A stretch of DNA of 64,000 bases from NCBI GenBank assembly GCA_013397115.1, contig VWZW01000985.1, positions 156,222 to 220,221 of the forward strand. Direction: 5' to 3'. Origin of the DNA: Edolisoma coerulescens (Eukaryota; Chordata; Aves; Passeriformes; Campephagidae). Under the pieces are notes generated by a model. That model worked only from the letters and a program-made list of their open reading frames with translations, had not been told where the DNA came from and did not search any database. This document shows positions 23,860 to 35,694 of this stretch, piece after piece. The translations under genes and the position numbers were made by a program. Positions within the stretch are counted from its first letter, which is position 1, and every line of letters starts with the position of its first letter.

Positions 23860-25635
23860 AGGACCTGTGCCCACAGTTTGGGGTTCTCAGCTGAGAAAAT
23901 TCAGCCACCCAAATCTTCATTCCCAGCCAGAACTGGCTGCCTTTTCTCTAACTGCTCATCCCAGTGACCACACAGTTTGAAGAATGAGGTGTTTTGGGAT
24001 AAGGATCATGCACCTCCCAGCTTTGGTGTCCCACAGGCATCCAAGCCTGAGCACTGAGCCCTCTCCTTCTCCATTGCCGCCCAGGGAGTCCCAAGCCCCT
24101 CCAAAGCCCACGGACACCAGGGGCTGGGGCTCACGGGTCTCCACCCAAACCAGCAGGTTAAGCCAACCTGCATCGCAAACAGGAGACCCAGCATGTAGGA
24201 GAGGGGTGTTTAAAATGGAAGTTGAGTTCTGAGATTGGCCTCAAACTGTTCAGGGAAGTGTTATAATTAACTATGAGATATCTCTGCAAATGTTGCTGGC
24301 TGGAGCAAGACTCAAGCATCCTTCCTCTGGTCTTACTCTGCAATGCAAGAGTTTACTGTACATTTCAAAACAGGGCCCTTCCCCCCTCCCCATTTTGTGT
24401 GGAACAAACAATGCTATGTCTCTCCTGCCACTGCAGTATTAGAAAAAAACTGGGTCATGCATATAATTCTGCAGAGGGAAACAAAAGGCCATTCTGCCCC
24501 TCTTGGATCTCGTATTTATGGATGCTGTGGCACATTATGGTAATTCTTGCTTGAATCCAGCATATAATTAATAGCTAATAATTAGGCTGTGGCATTTTTA
24601 CATGCAGATACAGAGAGAGATTCACGACACAGTGGACAAGACAGCAAAATATGACTGACACATGAAACTGCTTGCAGACTTTCCAAGGCACCAGATTCCC
24701 ATCTCCGCTTTGCCTTCTGGCTTTTCACACACTCGTGTGTGAAAAAAGTCCCTCATTTTTGGTTGTTGATAACAAATTCTTTCCTCTGTTTGTGTTCTGT
24801 CCAGTTTAAACAAAAAAAAAAAAAAAAATTACACCATGTCTGCATGCAAAGCTGGACAGTTGATGGATTTATTAGAAGTATAAAGTCGACATCTGTTCTG
24901 GACTCACCGAGGGGTAATTCCAGGAAGGTGGTAAATTGTGGACACACAGGAATGTGTTCACATACACTTGCTTGTAGGCTGTACATGTCAATTTTATAAA
25001 TGCTCATGTACAAAGTGGAAAAAACGGCTTTGGCTTGATGAACAGCTTGAAATCACCAGAAGTGAAATCTAGCATAAATATACTGATTTCTGGCACATTT
25101 TAATGTTTCTTTGTGCTCCTCTGTGCATTTAGCCAAGTATTGTCTCTTATATATGCACCCAGTGACTCGTTGCAGTAAGAGCAACCTCAGGCTGGAGAGA
25201 TGAAAATAAAATAAATAAAAAACCCCTAGAAAACTGTTTCCATGGCTGTGACTGGGAACAGAAGTGTTCCTGCTTTGCTGAGGTCAGGATGTGACATAAC
25301 CACTCCCTTCCCAGCAAGGCTGAAGCAAAGAAGGTGATGAAGCAAAAATCACTCCCATTATCACTCTGGGATTACCAGACATAATCCTGCAGGGTGAGAT
25401 GAGGTCTCAGGGAATAAACGTTGTCCTCTAAGCGTGTCCATCTCTGCACGCTGCTGCTCCTCCCTGGCAAATCTGGGGTAACATATGGTCCAGGAAATCA
25501 GAGCTATAGACCCCCCTCTCACCTCCCCAGGCACACACAGAGCTCTGAATCATTACACATCACCTAAATACTAAATACGTGCTGCACCTTTCTGTTTGGG
25601 GGTTTAATTTTCAAGTAAGAGCCAGCTAAGGTTGT
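23860..25635. other. Intergenic sequence, no gene seen
   Basis: AT-rich unique sequence with a 17-base poly-A run (24812-24828) and a near-perfect palindrome at 24722-24745. No exon and no recognised transposon. Confidence 0.6.
24812..24828. repeat. Poly-A run
   Basis: Seventeen A residues after AGTTTAAAC, with no recognisable retroposon body. Confidence 0.9.
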
Positions 25636-25638
25636 GGG

Positions 25639-26371
25639 TGTAGTGGGTTGATGCTGGCTGGATGCCAGGCACTCATGAAAGCCTCTCTATCTTTCCCCTC
25701 TGCAGCTGGACAGGGGAGAGAAAATGTAACAAAGGGTTCATGGGTGGAGATAAGGACAGAGAGAGATCGCTCACCAAATACCATCACGGGCAAAACAGAC
25801 TCGGATTAGAGATATTAATTGAATTTATTACTAACAAAATCAGAGCAGGATAATGAGAAGTAAAATCAGACCTTAAAAACACCTTCCCCCGATCCCTCCC
25901 TCCTTCCCAGCTCTATGTCCTCCCTGCCAGCGACACAGGGAGATGGGAATGGGGATTGAGGTCAGTTCATCACACATTGTTTTTCCCACTGCTCAGGGAG
26001 AGGAGTCATTCCCNCGTGGTCCTCACCACGGGCTGGAGGGGAATCTCCGCTCCAACATCTGGAGAACCTCCTGCCCCTCCCTCTGCCCTGACCTTGCTGT
26101 CTGCAGAGCTGTTCCTGTCGCCTATTCTCACTCTGCTCTTCTCTGGCCACAATTACACCTGCCCAATAACTTTTTTTTCTTCTTCTTAAACATGTTATCA
26201 CAGAGGCATGACCACCATTTCTAATTGGTCCAGCCCTGGCCAGCAGCAGGTCCATCCTGGAGCTGGCTGGCATTGGCTCTGCTGGTCATGGGGGAAGGTT
26301 CTGGCAGCTTCTCACAGAAGCCACCCCTGTAGCCCCCTGCTACCAAAACCCAGCCATGCCAACCCAGTGCA
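25639..26371. mobile_element. Solo endogenous-retrovirus LTR
   Basis: A 733-base block starts TGTAGTGGGTTGATGCTGG and ends CCAACCCAGTGCA, so it has the TG...CA ends of a retroviral LTR. It is flanked by TGGG on both sides (25635-25638 and 26372-26375), as expected for a 4-bp target duplication. Internal stretches such as GGGGAGAGAAAATGTAACAA, ATCGCTCACCAAATACCATC, TTAAACATGTTATCACAGAG and GAAGCCACCCCTGTAGCCCC are what I associate with a common songbird LTR. No gag, pol or env sequence and no second LTR is present, so it is a solo LTR left by recombination. I cannot name the family, and the orientation is left open. One N lies at 26014. Confidence 0.85.
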
Positions 26372-26463
26372 TGGGTCTGCATGTCCCCATTGCAGCATCT
26401 CCTGGTACTGCAGTGCCTGTGTACCCCTCACCTGGGAAAACCCTATGAGTATTATTTATATAA

Positions 26464-26662
26464 TCATGGAGCGGCTTGGCTTGGGATGGACCTTTAAAGA
26501 TCATCCAGTTCCAACCCCCTGCCATGGGCAGGGACACCTTCCACTAGCCCAGGTTGCTGCAAGCCCCATCCAGCCTGGCCTTGAACACTTGTCCAGGGTT
26601 GGGACATCCACAACTTCTTTGGGCAACCTGTGCCTGTGAACGTTTCCCCTCACTGACACTCC
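26464..26662 (-). mobile_element. CR1 LINE, 3'-end copy
   Basis: Antisense CR1: GACCTTTAAAGATCATCCAG, TTCCAACCCCCTGCCATGGG, CAGGGACACCTTCCACTAGC, CATCCAGCCTGGCCTTGAAC, TCCAGGGTTGGGACATCC and GGGCAACCTGTGCCTGTGA. It starts about 90 bases after the solo LTR. Confidence 0.95.
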
Positions 26663-28050
26663 AAATAAATTGTGTCACTCAAGGCACTGGGAGGACTTGT
26701 GGGATAATGAAAAGCACCAGTATTAGAGCTGATATTGCTCTACAGCACCCCATTCAGAGGGATTTTAAGCAGCCCAAGCCCTGGCACACATCCCTATGTA
26801 GGTTTGCTCCTACTGACCAGGGAAGCAGTGGGACAGCACTGGGAGTGATGGCTACAGCGTTCCTGCCCCTGCTACCCGTGACAAACACATACAGCATCCC
26901 TGCTACCCCTTGTTACACATGGAGCTGGGGGATGCAGTCCCTTGGGATCACTGGGGAGAGCAGGAGGTGTGTGGGGCTGGGGTGAGGAGCTGCAGGAGTG
27001 GCCAGCCCCTGCACACCCTGCCCTGGAGGGGAGAGGACAGCTTGCGTCTGCTGCTCTGCCTAAACACACCTTACACCAGGGTCATGCTGGCACTGACACA
27101 TTTTACCACTCTAACCCATGGGCTTTCAGAGCTTAGGCAAATGACTTGACATGCCCTGTTCCTCACCTGCTGTCTGCCCAGCTCCTTCCTGCTGGTTTTG
27201 CTCCTACTGTAGCTGCTCCACTCTAGATGAAAAGAAAGAAAAATGTGAGTGGAAAAGAGGGAGGCTGAGGCATACACACATTTCATTTTTATGGGCCTTT
27301 CACTGTATTTCATCTGTCTTTCATTTAGCACACCAGTGACATTTATGCATTTCCCGAAATGCCACCTAGGAAAGAAAACACATTAAGAACAACTTGACAT
27401 AAAGAGTGAGGCATCCTTCCACGGGGCTGGCTGGAAATGTGCAGAGCAGCCTGCAGGCACAGGCATCCCTCTGTGCTGAGCCATTCCTGGGACCTCTGGG
27501 TTGCAGTGGTGAGATGCTCCAGCTCCATGCAGCAGATCAAAGCAGCTCCTGCTCTTTGCTTTTGTCCTGTGTGATCCAGCTGCCACTTGGAAGCAAAGCC
27601 ACTGTCTGGAAAATAGGAATCATTTCTGCACAAAAGTGTCTCCCACCTCCTCCAGCTGTGCTTGCACTGTGTGCTGTTCCTCCAACCCTTTGGTGACCTG
27701 CCCTTTCTAGGAAACTGCAGGCAGGCACAGAGGACACTGTCACAATAATAATAATATTAATAATGATGATGATGAAGGCAGTTAGTGCTGGGATGCAGAT
27801 AGCTCCTGCCTCTGGGATGCTCCCTGGGCCAGGCACACCAAGACAACAAGGATAGGCTGGTGAATTATTTTGCCCTTCAGACACAGGAGCTTTGGGGCTA
27901 ATAACACCCATCCTTTACCAAGGAGCTGCTGCTCAGAGCCTTGATTTGGGTGATGGATGGTCTCTGCTGGGAACAAAACATCTCTGCAGTTGTAGCTGAC
28001 AAGTTTGGTACAGACAGGCAGGACCACACTTCTTATCCCCTATATTATAT
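26663..28050. other. Intergenic sequence, no gene seen
   Basis: Unique sequence with one imperfect (TAA)n/(TGA)n run at 27744-27775. No exon recognised. Confidence 0.6.
27744..27775. repeat. (AAT)n/(GAT)n microsatellite
   Basis: An imperfect trinucleotide run: AATAATAATAATATTAATAA passing into GATGATGATG. Confidence 0.9.
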
Positions 28051-28051
28051 A

Positions 28052-28305
28052 TCGCAGAATCACAGAATATTTTGGGTTGGAAATGACCTTACAGATCATC
28101 TAATTCCAACCCCCTGCCATGGGCAGGGACACCTTCCACTAGACCAGGTTGCTCCAAGTCCTGTCCAACCTCACCTTGTGCATTTCCAGGGTTGGGGCAT
28201 CTGCAACCTCCCTGGGAAACCTGTTACTGTGGTGCCACCACCCTCACAGTAAAAAACTTCTTTCTTACATCTAACCTAAGCTTCCTCTCTTTCAGTTTGT
28301 ACTCC
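28052..28305 (-). mobile_element. CR1 LINE, 3'-end copy
   Basis: Antisense CR1: GCAGAATCACAGAATATTTT, GGGTTGGAAATGACCTTACA, AATTCCAACCCCCTGCCATG, CCTTCCACTAGACCAGGTTG, CCAGGGTTGGGGCATCTGCA, CCACCCTCACAGTAAAAAAC and TTCTTTCTTACATCTAACC. It extends further 5' than the other copies of this type in the window. Confidence 0.95.
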
Positions 28306-28309
28306 AATA

Positions 28310-31300
28310 TGGTTTTACACCTGCTGTGGCAGTTTGGGTGTGCAGCTTAGCCCATACAGACCAGCAGTCCTTTGTCCCCTAGCCCTGGGTGAAGACCTTA
28401 CCCACAACTTGCATGTGCCCTTCCCAGGGAAAGGGGTGGGATACTCCACACATACCTGTCTGGCCTGAGCACAGCCCTGGGGCTCTCCAGTTCCAGGCTC
28501 AAGACCAGCTCTGGAGCTGACCTGTTTCATGCTCTTGGGCAAATCCCTGGCACAGGGATAATTGTGCCTGGTGCCAGTCTCCAAGGGGAGCATAGAGGCT
28601 TCATTAGCTGATGTTTAGGGAAGGCTCCAGGCAGGAAAAGCGTATTCAGCGTTAAAAATGAATGAGCATCAGTAATGCCAAAAATGTGTGTGATAGAGGG
28701 AGAGAAAGACAATATCGGAGGACAAAATGCTCAGGGAGATGGGAGCTGGCCCAGAGAGAGCCACAGAATTCCTAATACCCCGGCAGAGGGCATGGCTGCA
28801 GCCCTGGCTGTGGCACAGTGTCCTTCAGGGACCAGTGGCCCAACTGGCTTGTCCCACCCTGTCCTGGCACATGGATCAGTGGAATACTCAGCACTCTCCT
28901 GGGGAGTAGCAAGCAGGACATGTGCTGGTACCACTGTCCTTCCATCACTCCCTCATCCCACTCCTCAGACTTGTTGGGCTGAAGACACCTCCCTTCCCCT
29001 GAGAAATGGGTGGTCCAACAAACTTCTCATGCTTCCCTGCCCACCACTGCCCAGTTTTACACCTCCAAGGCCACACTGAGGGAGGACAGTACACAGCAGC
29101 ACTGGACACCTTGAACTGGGAATACAGGCCTCTGCCTATCCTGCTCATTGAGCAGATCTGCTTATACAGGGTCTGTAACAAAACTACTGAGCATCCAGCA
29201 GGTCTCTCCCAGGGAGCAGCCCTGGGAAACCAGACTCACTCCTCCCCCCTCTTCTCCTAGGACTGAATGTCATCCTTGATCCAAACCAGGAGGCTGCAAT
29301 TTTCCTGATTACAGGAACAGGTCAGAGGGGAGACCTCAGCACAGGGAGATGAGCCACAGCTCTCTGGGCTTTCCTTGCATTTGTGGTGACATTGGCTCAG
29401 GCTTTGTGCTGAGGAGCTGGGGGTGAGAAGGCCTGGAAAGGAGGAGCTGAGACATGAACATGCTGTGACTGAGAAGGTGAATTTGCTGACTCACGTGGTC
29501 TCCCTGCTCCTCTCCAGGGTCCATCTCACACTGAAAGGAACCTGCTAGCATCCCTGTCCATGGCATCGCTCCCTGCAGCATCTCCTGTCCCTCCCAGGCA
29601 GCTCAGTTCTTGGCCAGCAGGAACACAGAGGCTCTCTGCAACTCCAGCAGATTTCCCAAAGGCTTGCATGGGAAAGGACCTTACAACCCTTCTCTTCCCA
29701 GCCCTCCAGAAAAAAACCATCTTTGATCCCTTGTGTATTGCTACAATATCTCCCTCGTGATGTGGTTCTGTAGGATGGAAGGAAATGTCCCTTGGTCCCA
29801 TCCCCAGGTGAAGGTACAGCCCTCATGTGCACATGCTGAAAGTACGCTGTGCCTCGTGCTCCCGGGGAAATGAGGACACTTCCTCCTCCCTCCCTGAGGA
29901 GCACAGCTGAACTGCTTGCAGGGAAAGTGCTGCCAAGCTTCCCAGATGAACCGCATGTCACTTCCCACGTCCCTGGAGTAGCAGCTCTGACACTGAGTTA
30001 ACAAGTGCTGCCAGCCTGCCAGGAGCATTCCCCCTTCTGGATGTTTTTCCAAACCAAATCCTAGCTCTGAGCCCATTTCACTGGTGACCCACTGTTGCTG
30101 TAGGGCAGTGAGGCAGCGCAAATTCTGTGAGAAGCAGGACAATTACAGCAGGGACCAGGAGAACCTTTGGAGCGAGGCTGATGTTTCACGTGCAGGGGGT
30201 GCCCACAGCAGTGGGATCTGCGGAAGGTTCGTGCCATAGGATCCAGGCAGGACTGAGCACAAAGTGCAGCAGGACAAGGTTGTGCTGTAATCAGAATTTC
30301 TGTTCGAAAGCAGCTTTCCCAATACCAGTGCTGGGTGCAGCCTTTCACAACCACAGCTTTCCCAGCCAGCCCACCCCAATCCAAGGGGGGAAAGAAGAGA
30401 AAAGCAATGAAAACTGTTTGATATTTCTCATTCAAGAGAGAGAAAGATTCAGAAGATGGATGTTGGCCACAAGCCTTCAAAGACATGTCTTCAAATTCCT
30501 TCTTTATGATAAATATCATGTGTGACCCTTGGCAAATCAAAAACTTACACTCCATTGGAACATCTCGCTTGCTTTCTTGTTTGACACAGAATTATAAGAT
30601 GTAACCAGCTCCTCCTGTTGAGTCCAACAGCTTGTGTTTGACTAAGGCACAGATTTCCCATCTGTTCTTCAGTCTCAGTCCTTTTTGCTGCAACATCACA
30701 CTGAGAGCTGGTACAGATGATCCCCCTAAATCCCTCAAATCCTCTTCTAGACACAGTGAGTCCCAATTCTATAGGCACTGCCTGTGTTTCTTGTTCTCCT
30801 GTATATCCCACTGCATGGAGCAATATTCATCCTACGCTGTTGGAAGAGAGACAGGCCATGGTACAACTGCTCTGTCACTGCACTTGCTGATTATCCCACC
30901 AGTCTTTCTGCAATCCCCAGCTCTTAACAGCAATTATATATTTATTTTTTCCTTCAGACTAGTGGCAGAGTTGATCAGTACTGGAATTAGCATCTCTCTC
31001 AGCAGTTTTCAGTCAAGGAAACAGAGAGTTTTATTTTGCCTGGAGCTATCTGCACCATTTCAGGCTAACTGGGTGTTGCACAGGTTATTCCTTTCAGTAG
31101 GTCTGGATCATCCTACACCCTGTGAGGCTCTGACACATGAGCTGCTGCCCTACAGCAGCCCCTCCATGGGAAGACCTCAAGAAGAGCCCATCTTTAACAA
31201 AAGAAGGGGAGGAAGCTGCTGGAAGCAATGGAATAGAAGGATATGGAAAGTCCTGGACTGTGACTTAGTTTAAGACCTTGTTGTCCTCTTGTTTCTTGCT

Positions 31301-34300
31301 CTTCTGGAAAGCTGGCACAGCGTTCCCTAAAACCACCACAGTGGTGCCTCCAAGTCTCAGCAACTGGAGGCACCACAGTGAGGAGGAGAGAGAGGGCTGA
31401 CAGTGCCAGGTCTGACTGGGAAGCCCCATTTCCTTGAAATTACACTGGGATTTGCAGAGTTATTTTCATGTGGGATTAGAAGGGAACCTCAAACAACATT
31501 AAAGAAACCAAAATCCTGCAGTTTTGTTTTGGAAACACAGAATTGTTTTGAAGGTAAATCTGGCTTCCAAGATATCTGGCAGCTTTTGGATCAAAATAAC
31601 AGAATTCCCAGGGGTCTCAGGGCTGCTCAGGGGATGGGGAGCTGCCAGGAGACACCGTGGCAGATGCATCTATTCAGTACAACAGGTACATGGAGACTTT
31701 TTACCAATTGCTGGGTTTGTTATTTTATTATAGAGGTCCTCAGAATCTGACATGAGATTTTGAAGAAGGCCAGTGGTGGAGGTCATTGGGAGGGGAAGGA
31801 GGGCTAGTAGGAAAGGGAATGACCAATTTCATACCCCTCAAGGGCAATGAGCCAGGCCCACCTGATGATGCCAGCAGAGCACATAGGTGCCAAAGCTGGG
31901 AATGAGACTGGTATGGATGAACAAACATTTCTTTCCAATGTGGGTTTTCCCTTTCATTCCTGCACTCACAGCCAGCCTGCACCACAGAAATACCCCCACA
32001 TCTCCTCCCCTGTTGCTCTGAGACATGTCAGGTTCCAGGCATCCAACAAAACAGGAGCTGTTGTGAGCACAAACCCAAAATCTGCTACCCTGCCTCCACT
32101 CCTCCACCCCCTAGGCCCTCGCTGTGCGAAAGCCCAGGGTATCCCAATGCTAATTTGAGGCTGGGGGCTACTTCCAGGAGTAAATGTGACTGGTTAAACA
32201 GGGACAGGCAGCTCCATATCAGCTTCCCCATATCAGAACTTAAAATCACAGCCATGCACAGCTGTGCTGGTACTGCTCAGCAATGAAGGAGCTGATGCAT
32301 TCCCTGCTGCTGATGGGAAGATGATACTCAAGGACGGAAATGTTTTAAGGAAAGTGGAGGCTTAGCAGAGCTTTTGATTACAGATTTCTGCCCTTGAGTG
32401 ATAACACAGTGAGGGTCCTGAAACAAATTGACATGTGAAGGTTTTTAGACACAGGCTATTATCCTTCAAGGCTGATTTGAAACAGATCTTGGGGGCTAAT
32501 TCTAAAATAGTGAAGGCATCGCACAGCAGGGCACAGCAGGCATTAACACGTTAAAGCCTAGTCATCAAACACACCTTTCACTCATAAATGCCTGAGAACT
32601 TTGCCATTTACCAGTTGGCCCAGCCCAGGATGCTTTGGGATGCCTTTGTATGCCAGCCCGGGGCCCAGTACGAGAGCGAGGCTCCTTTTCATTGCTGTGA
32701 GTCACGAAGGCATCCTTAGGCGATAGATCCTCCAAAGATTTTAGTGCTCTTCAGGCTGGCCCTTTACAAGGTATCAAGCATCTTCCTTGTGCAACCTTTA
32801 CCCTGTCCTATCCTGCCCAAGCTGGATGAGTAATGATAAAACCCAGCAAGGAGGCCAGCCCCTGTTTGCTTGGATTTTCAACAAGACTGAGCGTGGGGAG
32901 AAGGGCCCCAGCACAGGTTCTGACCACGGTGCCAGTTTGGAGGCTGCCAAGGCAGAGGCAGAGCAGTGGTTTGCAGCTCAGCTCAATGGGAAGGAGATGG
33001 TGACCAGAAAAAGAGGAAAGGAGTGGCTGGAGGACAGATGGAGATGGAAGGGGAGAGAGGCACTGCTGTTCATTCCTAAGGCTACTGTCCATGAAAGCAC
33101 TGCCCTCACACTATGTGGGGCTGTCCTGGTTTGAGTTATGGGGTTGCTGAGCCCTGACTTATTCCTCCTACACAGCCTGATCAAATGGCAGGAGGATGTC
33201 TCTTTCCTTGTGCTCAGGGGTGAAGAAGTGAGGCATGGAAAGGCTGAGGATCTCAGGGAGCAACAGCCCAGGCAACCCCAGCAGCACAGGTTGCTCATGG
33301 CTTGGGCAGCCCTTTTGGAACTACGGGGCTGCTCCAGAGATCTTGGGGCCTTTTGCAAATTTCATGGTGAGAGCAGAAATGTGAGCAGTCACTGAAGTCC
33401 CCTGGTGATGGCTGCCGTGGGTGGCTCACCCAAATGACAGCTGCATTCAGTGGATGGAATTCCTGGGATGCATCCTGGAATCTGGGCTCTTGTGACACAG
33501 CAGCTGCCCAATCCAGCCATGGTGCCTGACACTGTTCCCGTGCCACCCTGCTGTGGCCATGCCTTCTGCCAAAGCAGAGCAGGTGGGACAGGAGGCAAGG
33601 CACTGGTGCCTTTCTTGCTGTAGTTCACAACTCCACATTTCCACTAAACTGATCCATGAAGTGGTCTGCACTAAGATGCCTGAACCACAGTCCTGCCCAG
33701 CCACGGTGTGGACACAGGCTCTGCACAGTCGGATCTGTTTGGGAGCTGTAGCTCCAGGGAGGATGTGGGACTGGGTTGAAAAGCAGGGCAGTGACTCTGT
33801 AGATGGATGTGGCTATTTTTATAGTGCATGTGAGCTGGAGCTCTTTACATTTCCCTTCCAAATGGTGCCCTGCAGTGCCCATGGGACATCCCCCGGAGCA
33901 GCTGACCCTGCTGAACACAGGGCTCTGTTGGGCAGGTGGGAATAGGCAGAGCATGGTTTGTTCAGTGTGCTGGGCAGGCTGTGCCAGCTTCCCTGAAGGA
34001 ATGGCTTTCAGCCACTGTCTGTCCAAATGAGCACACTCTTGCCTTGATTTGTCTGGAATTTGTCAAGGGAGACAAAGCTCAGCATTGCTGAGAGAGAACA
34101 TTTTTATTTCCATTTTGAAACATCATCACTTTCAGTTTTGTCTTATAAAACTCTTCTTTGCCTTTTCCCTGACCTTGAGGTTGCATGGTGTGATAAGGCT
34201 GCATCCATACTGTTACACTTTTACCTTTTAAAGGAATGTGTGCATCCAGTTTGCTGCTGGGGATGGCCCCTGTGTTGGGTTAAGTCCTGAATCCACCCCA

Positions 34301-35015
34301 GGAATTGCTTGGGCAGAGCTGTGGCCAAATTTGTGTCTTGGGCTGTCCCACCAAGATGAGTGTGCAGACAACTGGGCACCAGTGCCTGTACATTGCATTC
34401 ACACAGATGGAGCCTTTGTGTCCCTCCTTGGGACCAGGCACACTGCCACCCTGCAAGTATCTTCTCTGGCAGCTCAGGGTCAAGGATTTGCCTTTGTGGA
34501 AATTCAAGTGGGAAAGTTTCTCACTTTCACTTCTCCGTGGCTTTTATCTTCATAAATGAAAACACTCAGACATAGAACAAATAAATAGAAAAGTGGAGGT
34601 AGTGGGAGGAAAGGCAGCGGGGTTAAAAAGAAACAACAAAATATTGGTAACAGGGTTGGAGTCCCAGTTTAAGGTGAGGTTCCAGCTGAGAAATGCTCTG
34701 CCCAGGCAGAACAATGTGTGTCCCTTGGGAATGGAAGGGCTTTGAAGGGGCTCAGTGTGGAGAAAGGGGGGTCTTTTCAGCCCAGATCTGATGACATGAC
34801 CAAGCCCCCCATTCACAGGAAACTTCCTTCAAGTCAGCTTCAATCCCCTGAGGAAAATTCTTCTGTGCCTCTTCAGTGTAGAAATGGTGCCATCCCCTAC
34901 CTAAGCAACTTCAGAGACCTTTTTTAATCATACCCTGTGTGGCCAGGGAGAGGACACAAAACACTGTTACAGTGTAGTACCAGATTCCTGAAGGGCAAAG
35001 GGGTCCAGGAAGGCT
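28310..35015. other. Intergenic sequence, no gene seen
   Basis: About 6.7 kb without a recognised CR1 copy or exon. It holds a strong short hairpin (31337-31380). The open frames present are not family-like and are not flanked by convincing splice pairs. Confidence 0.55.
31337..31380. repeat. Short inverted repeat / hairpin
   Basis: The arms CACAGTGGTGCCTCCA (31337-31352) and TGGAGGCACCACAGTG (31365-31380) are reverse complements at 15 of 16 positions and enclose a 12-base loop. Confidence 0.9.
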
Positions 35016-35019
35016 GGTC

Positions 35020-35690
35020 ATTCTTCAGGAAGGAAATCGCATAAGTGCAGGAGCATGCTGTCCCCATGTGACGAACGGTGAGCTGATGAAGGAGAAGACT
35101 GGCCTGGCTGAAAACATTGCCTTGGCTGGAACTCAGGGGAAAAAAAGAGTTTACCAGCTTTGGAAGAAGAGGCAGGCAACTCAGGAGTTGTGAGGTAATG
35201 CAGGGAGAAAATTACAAGGGCCAAAACCCAACTAGAAATGAAATTGGCTACTGCTGTGATAAACAATACAAAATGTTTCTGCAAATGTATTCATAACAAA
35301 AGGAGGGCTAAGGAGAATCTCTGTCCTTTATTGGATGCAGGGGGACACGTAATGACAAAGGCTGAGGTATTTAATGCCTTCTTTGCCTCAATCTTTAAGT
35401 CTTTTAAGACCAGTTGTTCTCCAGATGGCCAGACCCCTGAGCTAGAGATGAGGAGCAGAATGAAGCCCCCAAAATCCAAGGAGAAATGGATAGTGACCTG
35501 CTACACCACTTAGGCAAACAGGAGTCTGTGGGGCAGGATGGGATCACTACCCCGGAGGTATTTAAAAGACATGTCGATGTGGCACTTGGAGACATGGTTT
35601 AGTGCTGGGCTTGGCAGTGCTGGGTTAAAGGTTGGACTTGATGACCTTAAGGGTCTTTTTCAACCTAAATGATTCTATGATTCTAATTTT
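35020..35690 (+). mobile_element. CR1 LINE, internally deleted (ORF2 fragment joined to 3' end)
   Basis: The left part translates in the plus direction to CR1 ORF2 sequence just upstream of and entering the reverse transcriptase: NNTKCFCKCI, KRRAKENLCPLLDAGG, KAEVFNAFFASIF and, after a frame break, HKSVGQDGIT. At about 35548-35555 it passes abruptly into the CR1 3' end (GGAGGTATTTAAAAGACATG, GGTTGGACTTGATGACCTTA and the tail ATGATTCTATGATTCT). Most of the reverse transcriptase and the 3' part of ORF2 are missing. The frame is also disrupted upstream, so it is dead. Confidence 0.88.
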
Positions 35691-35694
35691 GGAG

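Noticed and set aside
30632..31273. 213-codon plus-strand open frame
   Set aside because: No recognisable domain, no credible splice sites and an amino-acid composition like random sequence. It could be tested by a codon-substitution analysis; I have no positive evidence.
33121..33140. TGTCCTGGTTTGAG, resembling the start of some avian LTRs
   Set aside because: The similarity stops after about 14 bases, and no matching 3' end or target duplication was found.
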